This document shows, in pieces, positions 54,793 to 64,000 of a stretch of DNA of 64,000 nt; the stretch's first letter is position 1; each line of letters starts with the position of its first letter. Made by a program: the position numbers and the translations under genes. The notes under the pieces were generated by a model. The model saw only the letters and a program-made list of their open reading frames with translations. It did no database searches and had not been told where the DNA came from. This DNA is from Vibrio sp. B1FLJ16. GTDB taxonomy: Bacteria; Pseudomonadota; Gammaproteobacteria; Enterobacterales; Vibrionaceae. The stretch lies in contig NZ_HG992749.1 of the NCBI RefSeq assembly GCF_905175385.1, positions 1,798,001-1,862,000 of the forward strand. Direction: 5' to 3'.

Positions 54793-55419
54793 TTAATTCC
54801 TTTGATCGTCCACTTCCACTCCCTTTGGAATGGAGAATGTAAATCTTTTGGTATCTGGCTTACCAAGTTTGACATTACTGAACTTAAACAGACCTTTTTG
54901 GCCATCTTGCTCAATGACATTGAAGCCTTTCACGATACCTTTTGCATCAATATTAATCTGGAAACGCCCCTGAGTTGAGTCGACTGCAGTAGGAATCAAT
55001 GTGAACTCGTTACCTTGTTGCGATACAGTATAGTTATCCCAATCGCTTGCACGGTTGCGCGTTAAGAGTACAAATGGCGTTTGCTCTGCAGCTTGTTCCT
55101 GCCAGTATATGCTGACCTGTTCAATGAACGGGCTGTAGTACCATAATGTTTTACCGTCAGACACCAGCAAGTTTTCATCCGGGAACGTCGTGCTCCAGCG
55201 GAAAAGGCTCGGACGGGCAATTTCTACGGTCCCTTCACCTTCCATGACCGTCTCACCTTCAGGGCTGATAACCTGCTGAGAGAAATCCGCACTAAAGCCT
55301 TCATTTATTGATAAACGCTTACTTAACTCAGATTTTGGAGAAGCTGCATTTGCAGTAGAAAAAAGAGAAAAGCTCAAAACTAGCGCAGAGAAGACTTTCG
55401 CTGAAAATATTTTTTTCAT
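54793..55419 (-). CDS. lolA: Outer-membrane lipoprotein carrier protein
   Basis: The 208-aa protein has a signal peptide ending at STANA-AS (about residue 25) and the LolA half-barrel pattern [30 protein letters not shown] and [11 protein letters not shown]. It ferries lipoproteins through the periplasm from LolCDE to LolB. It lies between ftsK and rarA, the standard gammaproteobacterial order. Confidence 0.97.
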   Translation of the reverse strand: MKKIFSAKVFSALVLSFSLFSTANAASPKSELSKRLSINEGFSADFSQQVISPEGETVMEGEGTVEIARPSLFRWSTTFPDENLLVSDGKTLWYYSPFIEQVSIYWQEQAAEQTPFVLLTRNRASDWDNYTVSQQGNEFTLIPTAVDSTQGRFQINIDAKGIVKGFNVIEQDGQKGLFKFSNVKLGKPDTKRFTFSIPKGVEVDDQRN

Positions 55420-55495
55420 TCAAATACCTATGAAGTGGTCAACAGACCTATTGTTACTCACCTCTTTTGAGACTGAGGTGAGTAAGACAAGTTCA

Positions 55496-58400
55496 TTATT
55501 CTTTTGGAGGCGCCGGAGCCAGAACTTCACGGTTACCATTGTGACCAGGAGCACTCACTATCCCCTGCGCTTCCAGCTGTTCAACAATTCGAGCTGCACG
55601 GTTGTAACCAATTTTGAAGCGACGCTGTACACCAGAAACCGAACCTCGACGTGACTGAACCACGTGCTCAACTACTTGATCGAACAGCGGGTCGACATCT
55701 TCGTCAGCTTCCATTTGCTCACCAGGAAGTAGCGCTTCAGGTCCTTGATCGCCACTTATAATTTCATCGATGTAATTCGGCTTACCACGGGCCTTCCAGT
55801 TATTCACAACGGCATGAACATCATCATCCGATGCAAACGCTCCGTGAACACGAGTTGTGTGACTAGATCCAGGCGGCAAGTAAAGCATATCACCCATACC
55901 AAGTAGAGACTCTGCGCCACCTTGGTCTAGGATCGTGCGTGAGTCTGTCTTCGTCGATACAGTAAACGCAACTCGCGTTGGAATATTCGCCTTAATAAGA
56001 CCAGTGATAACATCAACCGAAGGACGCTGTGTTGCAAGAATCAAGTGAATGCCCGCTGCACGAGCTTTTTGTGCCAAACGCGCAATCAGTTCTTCTACTT
56101 TCTTACCTACGACCATCATCAGGTCAGCAAATTCGTCAACTACCACGACAATATATGGCAACTTCTCTAACAGCGGTGGCTCTGTGTCCATGCTGTCACC
56201 TTCTTGCCAGAACGGGTCATGAATTGGATGACCTGCTTCTGCTGCCATCTTCAACTTCTCGTTGAAGCCTTTTACATTACGCACGCCGAGCGCCGACATC
56301 AGTTTGTAACGACGTTCCATTTCACCAACGCACCAACGCAGCGCGTTAGATGCATCTTTCATGTCAGTTACGACTTCGGACAGAAGATGAGGAATTCCTT
56401 CATAAATAGAAAGCTCCAGCATTTTCGGGTCAATCATGATAAAGCGCAGATCTTCTGGTGACGCTTTGTAAAGCATACTCAGGATCATAACGTTTACGCC
56501 GACAGATTTACCTGAACCCGTTGTACCAGCTACAAGAACGTGAGGCATTTTAGCAATATCAGCTATCACGGCTTCGCCGGCAATATCCTGTCCAAGTACT
56601 ACCGTTGTTGGTGATTTCGCTTGCTGGAATTGCGGGCTACTGACAACATCAGATAAGAAAACGGTCTGACGGCTAATATTCGGCAGTTCCAAACCAACAT
56701 AAGGTTTACCTGGGATAACCTCAACAACACGTACAGCCATAGCCGATAGCGCACGCGCCAAGTCCATAGAAAGTCCTGAAATACGGCTGACTTTTACACC
56801 AGGTGCTAAATCCAACTCGAAACGAGTGATTACAGGCCCAGGATAAATACCCACCACATCTGCTTTAATCTTGTAATCTGCAAGTTTGCTTTCTACTAAA
56901 CGAGCAACTTGCTCCAGAGCTTCACGATCAATAAAGTTCTCTCGTTTTTCCGGATGGTAAAGAAGTTCTAATGTCGGCAGAGGTTCTTCTGGCACTGGCA
57001 GGTTTTCTTCTTGTTTCATCAAGAATGGATTCTGTGTGGCGGCAACTTTCGCCTGGGCATCCGAAACCATGTCCTGGAAAGCTGCTACATCCTGATCACC
57101 TTCAACAACCTCTTCGATTTCCACTACAGGAGCCGGTTCTATTGTCGATGTGGCAACTGGCTGAACCTTTTGAGATGCGAGGTTAGTTTGTACCGATTGT
57201 TCAACTCTCGCCTGTTGAGGCTCAACATATTCATCTTCTTCATCAAGGACATCAAAGTCTGAAATCGTCGGCTCAATATGTTGGCTCGGTTCTGTTTGCT
57301 CAGAAATATAATCCAGTGCCTCGGTATCGATGACCGGCTCTTCAAACAGTTCAGGTTCAACTGGAGTCTGTTGTTCTTGCTGAGCTGCATATTGGGCATA
57401 CTCGGAGTATTCCGACTCATTCTGGAATACATCGGAGTCAGACTCTTGTTTCGCTTGAGGTGCCGACTCTGTATAAGATGATGACGCTGGAGATACTGAT
57501 TGAGCTGGTTGCTCTTCTGTTACCCAATCGTCTGCTTGTTGGGCAGCGGCCTCTAGTTCTTCTATTGTTACGTTAAGTTGCTTAGTACGTTCAACTAGTG
57601 GGTCAACATTATGAGTATCAACAGCTTTTGGTATATCTGGTTGAACGTTAGCGGGTTCAGCAATAACGCCAGATGCTACTACCGGCTTAACTAAATCTTC
57701 ACTAGCTTTTTCTATCGGCGATTCTTTTTTAGCTTGAGGTACGTAAATAGGATATTCATGTGGCTTAGCCCCAGCTTTAGGCTCCTCAACATCGAATGCG
57801 GTGAGGTGAGGAAGTAACTCTTCGTCTGCATCTTGCTCTGAGTTCTTCTGAACAACTTTATCTTCCATAAAATCATCCAGTTGAGGTTCTAAGGTTTCTT
57901 GCTTCGAGCCTCTTAGCATATTAGCTAGCGCACCAACTGTACTTAGCGTACGCTCCCCCACCCACTCTACGATATTTAGCCAGGAGATACCTGTAAATAA
58001 GGTAAAGCCAGCGCCCCAAAGAAAGAGCAGCACAAGCGTAGTACCAAGTACGTTAAGTGTTGGAAGAGCAAGATTGGAGAGCACATCACCGACTACGCCC
58101 CCGGATGAGAAATACCAGATGTCGTCGAAGTTGATATCGGCTAAACCACAGCTGGTCAAAATTAGAATGGTAAGGCCAAGTATTCTTGTACCCCACAGCA
58201 TCAGATCAATTGGCTCGTCTGCACTTCGTTTGCGGCAAATCACCCATGCTGCTGCCGCTATTAATACAGGCAGTGGATAAGCAAGTGAACCAAAAGTGAA
58301 AAATAGAGTATCGGCTAACCACGCACCAAACAGGCCGCCAGCATTATTGATCTCTCCCCCCCAGGCAGTTTGAGACCAAGAAGGATCGGCAGGACTAAAG

Positions 58401-58552
58401 GTAAATAGCGCGACGGCTAACAATACCGAGCTAAGAACGCCAACGATAAAGCAGCACTCTTTTAAGCGTTGGAAGCCATTTAAACGTGAAGACTGAGGCT
58501 CTTCACTGGTCTTGATGATGGTTTCGACTTTCTTTGCGTTCTCTCTGAACAT
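55496..58552 (-). CDS. ftsK: DNA translocase FtsK
   Basis: The 1018-aa protein has four N-terminal membrane helices (about 30-190), a Glu/Gln/Pro/Ser-rich linker (about 215-500), an alpha/beta motor domain and a C-terminal winged-helix gamma domain (about 955-1018) that reads KOPS. Walker [12 protein letters not shown] is near 680 and Walker [12 protein letters not shown] near 803. It couples septation with chromosome dimer resolution by XerCD. The length is shorter than E. coli (1329 aa) because the linker is shorter. Confidence 0.98.
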   Translation of the reverse strand: MFRENAKKVETIIKTSEEPQSSRLNGFQRLKECCFIVGVLSSVLLAVALFTFSPADPSWSQTAWGGEINNAGGLFGAWLADTLFFTFGSLAYPLPVLIAAAAWVICRKRSADEPIDLMLWGTRILGLTILILTSCGLADINFDDIWYFSSGGVVGDVLSNLALPTLNVLGTTLVLLFLWGAGFTLFTGISWLNIVEWVGERTLSTVGALANMLRGSKQETLEPQLDDFMEDKVVQKNSEQDADEELLPHLTAFDVEEPKAGAKPHEYPIYVPQAKKESPIEKASEDLVKPVVASGVIAEPANVQPDIPKAVDTHNVDPLVERTKQLNVTIEELEAAAQQADDWVTEEQPAQSVSPASSSYTESAPQAKQESDSDVFQNESEYSEYAQYAAQQEQQTPVEPELFEEPVIDTEALDYISEQTEPSQHIEPTISDFDVLDEEDEYVEPQQARVEQSVQTNLASQKVQPVATSTIEPAPVVEIEEVVEGDQDVAAFQDMVSDAQAKVAATQNPFLMKQEENLPVPEEPLPTLELLYHPEKRENFIDREALEQVARLVESKLADYKIKADVVGIYPGPVITRFELDLAPGVKVSRISGLSMDLARALSAMAVRVVEVIPGKPYVGLELPNISRQTVFLSDVVSSPQFQQAKSPTTVVLGQDIAGEAVIADIAKMPHVLVAGTTGSGKSVGVNVMILSMLYKASPEDLRFIMIDPKMLELSIYEGIPHLLSEVVTDMKDASNALRWCVGEMERRYKLMSALGVRNVKGFNEKLKMAAEAGHPIHDPFWQEGDSMDTEPPLLEKLPYIVVVVDEFADLMMVVGKKVEELIARLAQKARAAGIHLILATQRPSVDVITGLIKANIPTRVAFTVSTKTDSRTILDQGGAESLLGMGDMLYLPPGSSHTTRVHGAFASDDDVHAVVNNWKARGKPNYIDEIISGDQGPEALLPGEQMEADEDVDPLFDQVVEHVVQSRRGSVSGVQRRFKIGYNRAARIVEQLEAQGIVSAPGHNGNREVLAPAPPKE

Positions 58553-58591
58553 AAATCAACTTGAATATGGAAATGGAATAGGACTTTATAA

Positions 58592-58693
58592 ACATTCCGA
58601 GCGGCACAAAGCCGCTCGGTAAATTGATTTAACCATATCAAAGAGAAAAACCCAATTACTCTGTGCCGAAAGCGGAACCATATTCCGCTTTCT
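58592..58693 (-). terminator. Two hairpins downstream of lrp
   Basis: GAAAGCGGAA, CCATA, TTCCGCTTTC at about 58669-58693 (perfect 10-bp stem), and CCGAGCGGC, ACAAA, GCCGCTCGG at 58592-58614 (9-bp stem). Neither has a strong T-run, so termination is likely but not certain. They separate lrp from ftsK. Confidence 0.6.
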
Positions 58694-58703
58694 TTGCAAG
58701 AAA

Positions 58704-59198
58704 TTAACGAGTTTTAATCACGAGCTGGTTAGATTGTTTCACTTCTTCCATTACTACGTATGTACGAGTGTCATTTACACCAGGTAAACGCAGAAGCGTA
58801 TCGCCAAGCAATCGACGATAAGCACCCATATCTGATACGCGAGTTTTCAGAAGATAGTCAAAGTCACCTGATACAAGATGACACTCTTGAATGTCATCCA
58901 GTTTTTGAACCGCAGAGTTAAACTGCTCGAACACATCCGGTGCTCCGCGGTTTAACGTAATTTCAACGAACACTAATAGTGAAGCGTCTAAAAACTGCGG
59001 ATTCAGTAACGCAGTATACCCTGTAATGTACCCCTGACGTTCTAATCGACGTACACGTTCTAAACATGGTGTTGGAGAAAGACCTACACGTTTTGAAAGT
59101 TCTACGTTCGAAATACGACCGTCTTTCTGCAATTCATTAAGAATGTTGCGGTCGATACGGTCTAGTTCCTTGGACGGCTTTTTATAGTTGTCTGCCAT
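58704..59198 (-). CDS. lrp: Leucine-responsive regulatory protein
   Basis: The 164-aa protein has an N-terminal HTH (NILNELQKDGRISNVELSKR, then VGLSPTPCLERVRRLE) and a C-terminal ligand-sensing RAM domain (LVFVEITLNRG, ECHLVSGDFDYLLKTRV). Length and sequence match the global Lrp of enteric and Vibrio species. Divergent ald is a classical Lrp-family target, so regulation of the shared intergenic region is likely. Confidence 0.97.
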   Translation of the reverse strand: MADNYKKPSKELDRIDRNILNELQKDGRISNVELSKRVGLSPTPCLERVRRLERQGYITGYTALLNPQFLDASLLVFVEITLNRGAPDVFEQFNSAVQKLDDIQECHLVSGDFDYLLKTRVSDMGAYRRLLGDTLLRLPGVNDTRTYVVMEEVKQSNQLVIKTR

Positions 59199-59354
59199 TT
59201 TTTATTCCACCTTATTACTTCCTTGCAAAAAAATATACTACAACTTTTTAATATTTGGTGCCAAATTTTACAAACTAATAACTATACTAGTTATTAATTC
59301 GACAATAACACCCTACAAACAGTTAATACAACCATTATATAAAGAGGATACAGG

Positions 59355-60479
59355 ATGATCATTGGCGTACCAAAGGAAATCAAGAACCACGAATATCGCG
59401 TTGGCATGATCCCAGCTAGCGTGAGAGAACTAATCTCACATGGTCACCAAGTTTTAGTTGAGACCAATGCAGGTGCCGGCATTGGTTTTTCAGACGACGA
59501 TTATATCGCTGTCGGCGCATCCATTCTCCCTCATGCTGCGGACGTTTTCTCGCAAGCAGACATGATAGTAAAAGTAAAAGAACCCCAAGCTGTTGAAAGA
59601 GCAATGCTCCGCGAAGGACAAATTTTATTTACTTATTTACACCTAGCACCAGATTTTCCACAAACTGATGAGCTAATCAAGAGCAAAGCTGTCTGTATAG
59701 CGTATGAGACTGTAACAGATAATATGGGTCGTTTACCACTGTTAGCACCAATGTCAGAAGTGGCAGGTCGGATGTCTATTCAAGCAGGTGCACAAACACT
59801 GGAAAAATCACACGGTGGCCAAGGTTTACTGCTTGGTGGCGTACCGGGTGTTGAGCCTGCAAAAGTCGTTATCGTTGGTGGTGGCGTGGTTGGTGCGAAT
59901 GCTGCTCGTATGGCAGTTGGCCTTCGGGCTGATGTCACTATTCTTGACCGTAACGTAGACACACTGCGTAAATTAGATGAAGAATTCCAAGGTCGCGCTA
60001 AAGTCGTTTATTCTACAGAAGACGCTATTGAGAAGCATGTTGTAGAAGCAGACTTGGTGATCGGTGCGGTTCTAATCCCTGGCGCAGCAGCTCCTAAACT
60101 AGTAACAAAAGCACACATTGCTAAGATGAAGCCAGGCGCGGCAGTGGTTGACGTCGCTATTGACCAAGGCGGTTGTTTTGAAACTTCGCATGCTACCACG
60201 CACGCTGAGCCAACGTATGTCGTTGATGATGTTGTTCACTACTGTGTAGCAAACATGCCAGGCGCCGTTGCTCGCACCTCTACTTTTGCATTGAATAACG
60301 CAACATTGCCTTACATTTTGAAACTAGCGAACAAGGGTTACCAAAAAGCACTTCTAGACGAGAAAGGCTTCCTTGAAGGTCTGAACGTGATTCACGGAAA
60401 AGTAACTTGTAAAGAAGTGGCAGAGAGTTTTGACCTTGAGTATGTGGAAGCAGAGCAAGCGATTGCAATGTTCAATTAA
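59355..60479 (+). CDS. ald: Alanine dehydrogenase
   Basis: The 374-aa NAD enzyme interconverts L-alanine with pyruvate and ammonia. R15, K75 (MIVKVKEPQ) and H96 (TYLHLAPD) match the substrate residues of known alanine dehydrogenases. The Rossmann motif [14 protein letters not shown] is at about 171-184, and [15 protein letters not shown] is at about 270-284. It is divergent from lrp, with GAGGATACAGG just upstream of the ATG. Confidence 0.97.
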   Translation: MIIGVPKEIKNHEYRVGMIPASVRELISHGHQVLVETNAGAGIGFSDDDYIAVGASILPHAADVFSQADMIVKVKEPQAVERAMLREGQILFTYLHLAPDFPQTDELIKSKAVCIAYETVTDNMGRLPLLAPMSEVAGRMSIQAGAQTLEKSHGGQGLLLGGVPGVEPAKVVIVGGGVVGANAARMAVGLRADVTILDRNVDTLRKLDEEFQGRAKVVYSTEDAIEKHVVEADLVIGAVLIPGAAAPKLVTKAHIAKMKPGAAVVDVAIDQGGCFETSHATTHAEPTYVVDDVVHYCVANMPGAVARTSTFALNNATLPYILKLANKGYQKALLDEKGFLEGLNVIHGKVTCKEVAESFDLEYVEAEQAIAMFN

Positions 60480-60515
60480 CAATCAATTAATCCACATTTG
60501 TCACGTTTTGTTTAC

Positions 60516-60542
60516 AAAAGCCCACTGTTAAGTGGGCTTTTT
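60516..60542. terminator. ald terminator
   Basis: AAAAGCCCACT, GTTA loop, AGTGGGCTTTTT: an 11-bp perfect stem 36 nt after the ald stop. Confidence 0.93.
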
Positions 60543-60571
60543 CATATAGAGCATTTGATTATAAATAATAA

Positions 60572-61768
60572 CTATTTCCTATATGAAAAAATTAAAATAT
60601 TTCGCGGCGTAACTGATTTAGCGCAAAATTCCAACAATCTGGCACAATAACCACGTTCCTCAAGATAAAGCACTTTATCTAATGCTAGCCAGATTTCCAG
60701 CGGACGTTGAAAAACCAGTTGAACTAAGCTCATTTTTTCCATATGCCAGAAGCGAGCTTCAGCTAATGCCTCATACTCGCCGAAGTTAAGCTGTGGATCT
60801 ATCTCAAACACTTTATATTCAGCAGCCCAACGACAAAAAGCTTCAAATCCCTCACTCAGCTGTGATTTCCGAATACTCGGCACAGGTTGATACTTTTTAA
60901 ACCCCATTTCTTGACGAGTAATCAAATCGAACCCTAGCCTAAAGATCATTTCTCGTCGTCGGTGTCGACGTACGCGCTCCCCACCCGTGACAGTTTGTTG
61001 CAGCGGAATGCGTAACTCTTGTTTAGAGAGAGTGAGCGTGGAGACTTTTGCTATCTCTGATAATGCCTGGTAGGTATTTGCCTGAATAAGATGATAGCAA
61101 CAAGGAGAAATCGTTATCGCCGCCAAACCAGCTTCAGTAGCATGCTGAAGCAAACGAACGTGTAAGTCCCCGCAAGCATGTAATGCCACTGCGTGTTGTG
61201 TAGGCTTGAAAACCGCTTTCGCCTTTGTATCAAACGCATCCCCTTGTATAAAGGTCATCTTCCAGTGTTGTTCATCAGCTGATTTTTGCCCCGAATCACA
61301 CAACGCTTGTTGATATTCGAAACTCGTGACTGGCTGGTTAGTTTGTGTAGTGAGAACTCGCCCGAGATAGCCCTTTCCAGAGCACCATTCAAGCCACTCT
61401 TCACCATGATGATTCTGAATCGCAGCCTCACCCATTGCACTGATTTGTTCTAGTTTACGTCCCGGTATACCACTATCGAGCCCGCGTCCAAGATTCAGTC
61501 CATTTAGAGGTACAGACTCCAACTGTGTCTGGATAGCGAGTGACTGTAATACAGGCAAATAAACGCTTAGCTCTGCCAATGCTTGTTCTGGGTTTTCCTT
61601 CAAACACTCAACTTCAGAGGGGGTAAGAGATTCTAACCACTGACAAAGATCAGGGTGGGAATCTTGCCAGGGTAACAATTGTTGAACACTGCTCTGGAAG
61701 GGATCGAAACGCCATAGTGATTGGTTTTCGATTAGGCAGTCATTAATAAATTGAAATTGCGTGTTCAT
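60572..61768 (-). CDS. SAM-dependent methyltransferase (Methyltransf_32-like)
   Basis: The 398-aa protein has motif I LEWCSGKGYLGRVL at about 128-141 and, further on, AVALHACGDLHVRLL and ITISPCCYHLIQ at about 195-230, the pattern of METTL25/Methyltransf_32 proteins. The substrate (RNA, protein or small molecule) is unknown. Start ATG at 61768 has GGGGGAG 3 nt upstream; the frame runs further to 61795 but without a ribosome site. It lies between the ald terminator and cysB and may share a transcript with cysB. Confidence 0.85.
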   Translation of the reverse strand: MNTQFQFINDCLIENQSLWRFDPFQSSVQQLLPWQDSHPDLCQWLESLTPSEVECLKENPEQALAELSVYLPVLQSLAIQTQLESVPLNGLNLGRGLDSGIPGRKLEQISAMGEAAIQNHHGEEWLEWCSGKGYLGRVLTTQTNQPVTSFEYQQALCDSGQKSADEQHWKMTFIQGDAFDTKAKAVFKPTQHAVALHACGDLHVRLLQHATEAGLAAITISPCCYHLIQANTYQALSEIAKVSTLTLSKQELRIPLQQTVTGGERVRRHRRREMIFRLGFDLITRQEMGFKKYQPVPSIRKSQLSEGFEAFCRWAAEYKVFEIDPQLNFGEYEALAEARFWHMEKMSLVQLVFQRPLEIWLALDKVLYLEERGYCARLLEFCAKSVTPRNILIFSYRK

Positions 61769-61825
61769 AGCTCCCCCTACAATGAGCCGACGCATTGTAG
61801 AGGGAAATTCGACATCAATGAAGTA

Positions 61826-62809
<984 letters not shown>

Positions 62810-62857
62810 TTACTCGTTCTCGAGACACTAAAAGTTGTGTTAAATTTGCTCACTCGC

Positions 62858-63124
62858 TATACCCAAGTAACCTCAAGATGCTCGGTTCAGCGAGAATGTC
62901 TTGGCTTACAGACGAGGCAACGATTTGATGATCTAGCGGCCCTAAATCAAAAATCGTTAACGAAGTATGTAAGCCAAGACAGCTCGCCCTTTGGGAGCGT
63001 GTCACTGACACAATTTCATCGTCAAACAACTTGGAAAGAGCTCGCTATTTCGCTGCGTTGCTTTCCTTGAACTTGAATCAGTGACAACGCTCTGAATCCT
63101 GCATCTTGAAGTCACTTGGGTATA
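62858..63124. mobile_element. 267-bp MITE-like element with 24-bp terminal inverted repeats
   Basis: The left end TATACCCAAGTAACCTCAAGATGC (62858-62881, shown here only by its halves: TATACCCAAGTAA and CCTCAAGATGC) and the right end at 63101-63124 (GCATCTTGAAG, TCACTTGGGTATA) are inverted repeats identical at 22 of 24 positions. Inside are further inverted pairs: GTCTTGGCTTACA at 62898-62910 with TGTAAGCCAAGAC at 62968-62980 (13-bp perfect), and AACGATTTGAT with ATCAAAAATCGTT. No transposase is encoded. I recall such ends scattered in Vibrio genomes. The rest of the intergenic DNA, 62801-62857 and 63125-63468, is AT-rich with no visible feature. Confidence 0.82.
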
Positions 63125-63468
63125 TATCAATATAATCATTAGTTATAACGCCATAGCATTAAAATGAACAGCTATTTCTAACATATAGCCAATTTACCTC
63201 ACTATAGTCAGTTTTGTTTCTAGCACTGGAGTTAGTTAAAAAAAAAACAAAGTATTGAAAGCGAAGAACCACTCAAAACGTGCTTTGACATGAAAATGAT
63301 ATGCAATTAATTGAAACTACTAGTTACCTAAAATTTATAATTGTGTGCTCCAAAGAGACTAAAACGCGTATGAAGTACAAATAATCAAACAAATAGGGGT
63401 GCCTTGTAGGATGAGATTCATGTATTCTTAATCGTTAGCCGCAGAAACTAAAAGCAGACGCAAAGAAT
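63125..63468. other. AT-rich intergenic region before the membrane-anchored protein
   Basis: About 340 bp without a gene. It presumably contains the promoter of the downstream plus-strand gene. A ten-base A run lies at 63239-63248. I see no convincing regulatory site. Confidence 0.4.
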
Positions 63469-64000
63469 ATGAGTATTGGTTTAATAATCGCTTTGGTAGC
63501 CATCTTATTGGTATTAATCCTTGGCTATAACATCATGTTGCAATACAAGGTCAAATTAGAAACGACGAAGCGTCAAGAAGCCGCTCGTTACGTTTCATTA
63601 ATTGACGGCACCGAAGATTTAATTGGTCATGCCCACAATATTCCTTTCAGTAAAGAGCTTCTGCTTTGTCTCAACAATCGTATTCTCGATGCGTTGCAAA
63701 ACATGCAGCAACTTGATCCTAAGAACAAACAGCTCGCACAGCGCATTGAAAACCTCAAACAACAAATTGTTCAACTAAAAGACAGTGAACAAGTTGGAGA
63801 GAGCACTACCTTCAAAATGCCAAGTAGCGATAAACAAGCTATCGCTATGCTTAAACTGGTTAAACGCCTCAGAGATACCATTCGTAACGAACATAATAAA
63901 GGCCGCCTGGATACGCAAACTTACGTGACTGAAAATGCACGTTTGGAAACCATGCAAATACGCATCAATATTGAAAACGTGATCAAAAGAGCCAAAGACT
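63469..64000 (+). CDS. Membrane-anchored coiled-coil protein, C-terminus beyond the window
   Basis: ATG at 63469 opens a frame that runs off the right edge (177 codons visible). Residues 4-22 (GLIIALVAILLVLILGYNI) form one membrane helix. The rest is highly helical with Lys/Gln/Leu-rich heptads (LAQRIENLKQQIVQLK, AIAMLKLVKRLRDTI), so a single-pass protein with a cytoplasmic coiled coil is likely. I do not recognise a defined function; relatives beside cysB in Vibrio are, to my memory, called hypothetical or DNA-repair ATPase-like. There is only a weak AAAG-type ribosome site. Confidence 0.75.
   Translation, partial: MSIGLIIALVAILLVLILGYNIMLQYKVKLETTKRQEAARYVSLIDGTEDLIGHAHNIPFSKELLLCLNNRILDALQNMQQLDPKNKQLAQRIENLKQQIVQLKDSEQVGESTTFKMPSSDKQAIAMLKLVKRLRDTIRNEHNKGRLDTQTYVTENARLETMQIRINIENVIKRAKD

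Overview
The window looks like chromosomal DNA of a marine gamma-proteobacterium of the genus Vibrio, probably close to the Harveyi clade. Evidence is the protein sequences throughout (HisBCD, FtsK, CysB, HtpX, H-NS) and a gene order (cysB ... lrp-ftsK-lolA-rarA-serS-bio-htpX-cfa operon-purB-hflD-mnmA-gsk-hns-lysine transporter-his) that I recall from the large chromosome of V. cholerae. The genus is well supported; the species is inference. I saw no tRNA, rRNA, CRISPR array, intact insertion sequence or prophage.

Layout. 1-4171: a TRAP carboxylate transporter (dctPQM) followed by a cache-domain sensor histidine kinase cut by the window edge. 4739-6091: two Vibrio genes of unknown function. 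6107-9208: an ldtD-mepK-ycbL peptidoglycan set. 9341-14207: a four-gene imelysin iron-type operon whose di-haem cytochrome gene is frameshifted at a run of nine A. 14574-20028: tdk, cysS, ppiB, lpxH, an EAL-HDOD protein and a YchJ protein. 20281-27683: the complete histidine operon hisGDCBHAF(IE) with a leader peptide containing five His codons and an attenuator. 28055-32189: an orphan sigma-54 activator, an NhaC-type transporter under a lysine riboswitch, and hns.

32313-37458: gsk, a 91-aa hypothetical, mnmA-hflD-purB. 37536-43650: an eight-gene operon (NTF2-like, SDR, FAD oxidoreductase, DUF1365, Cfa-like methyltransferase, DUF2878, chalcone-isomerase-like, DUF3833) that probably modifies membrane lipids. 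Its promoter region carries two long palindromes of MerR/LitR type. 43852-50409: htpX, a 55-aa protein, and the divergent biotin genes bioBFCD and bioA around a 14-bp-arm inverted repeat. 50531-51839: a muramidase with no signal peptide, overlapped by a small exported protein; this looks like a secreted effector with its immunity protein, and it has lower G+C than its neighbours. 52032-60479: serS, rarA, lolA, ftsK, lrp and the divergent alanine dehydrogenase. 60572-64000: a methyltransferase, cysB, a 267-bp MITE-like repeat, and the start of a membrane-anchored coiled-coil protein.

Most of the window is core metabolism. The accessory or regulatory points of interest are the muramidase/immunity pair, the palindromes in front of the lipid operon, the homopolymer frameshift, the lysine riboswitch, the his attenuator, the biotin operator, the MITE and the CTAGGATCCTAG repeats around the ychJ-hisIE junction.
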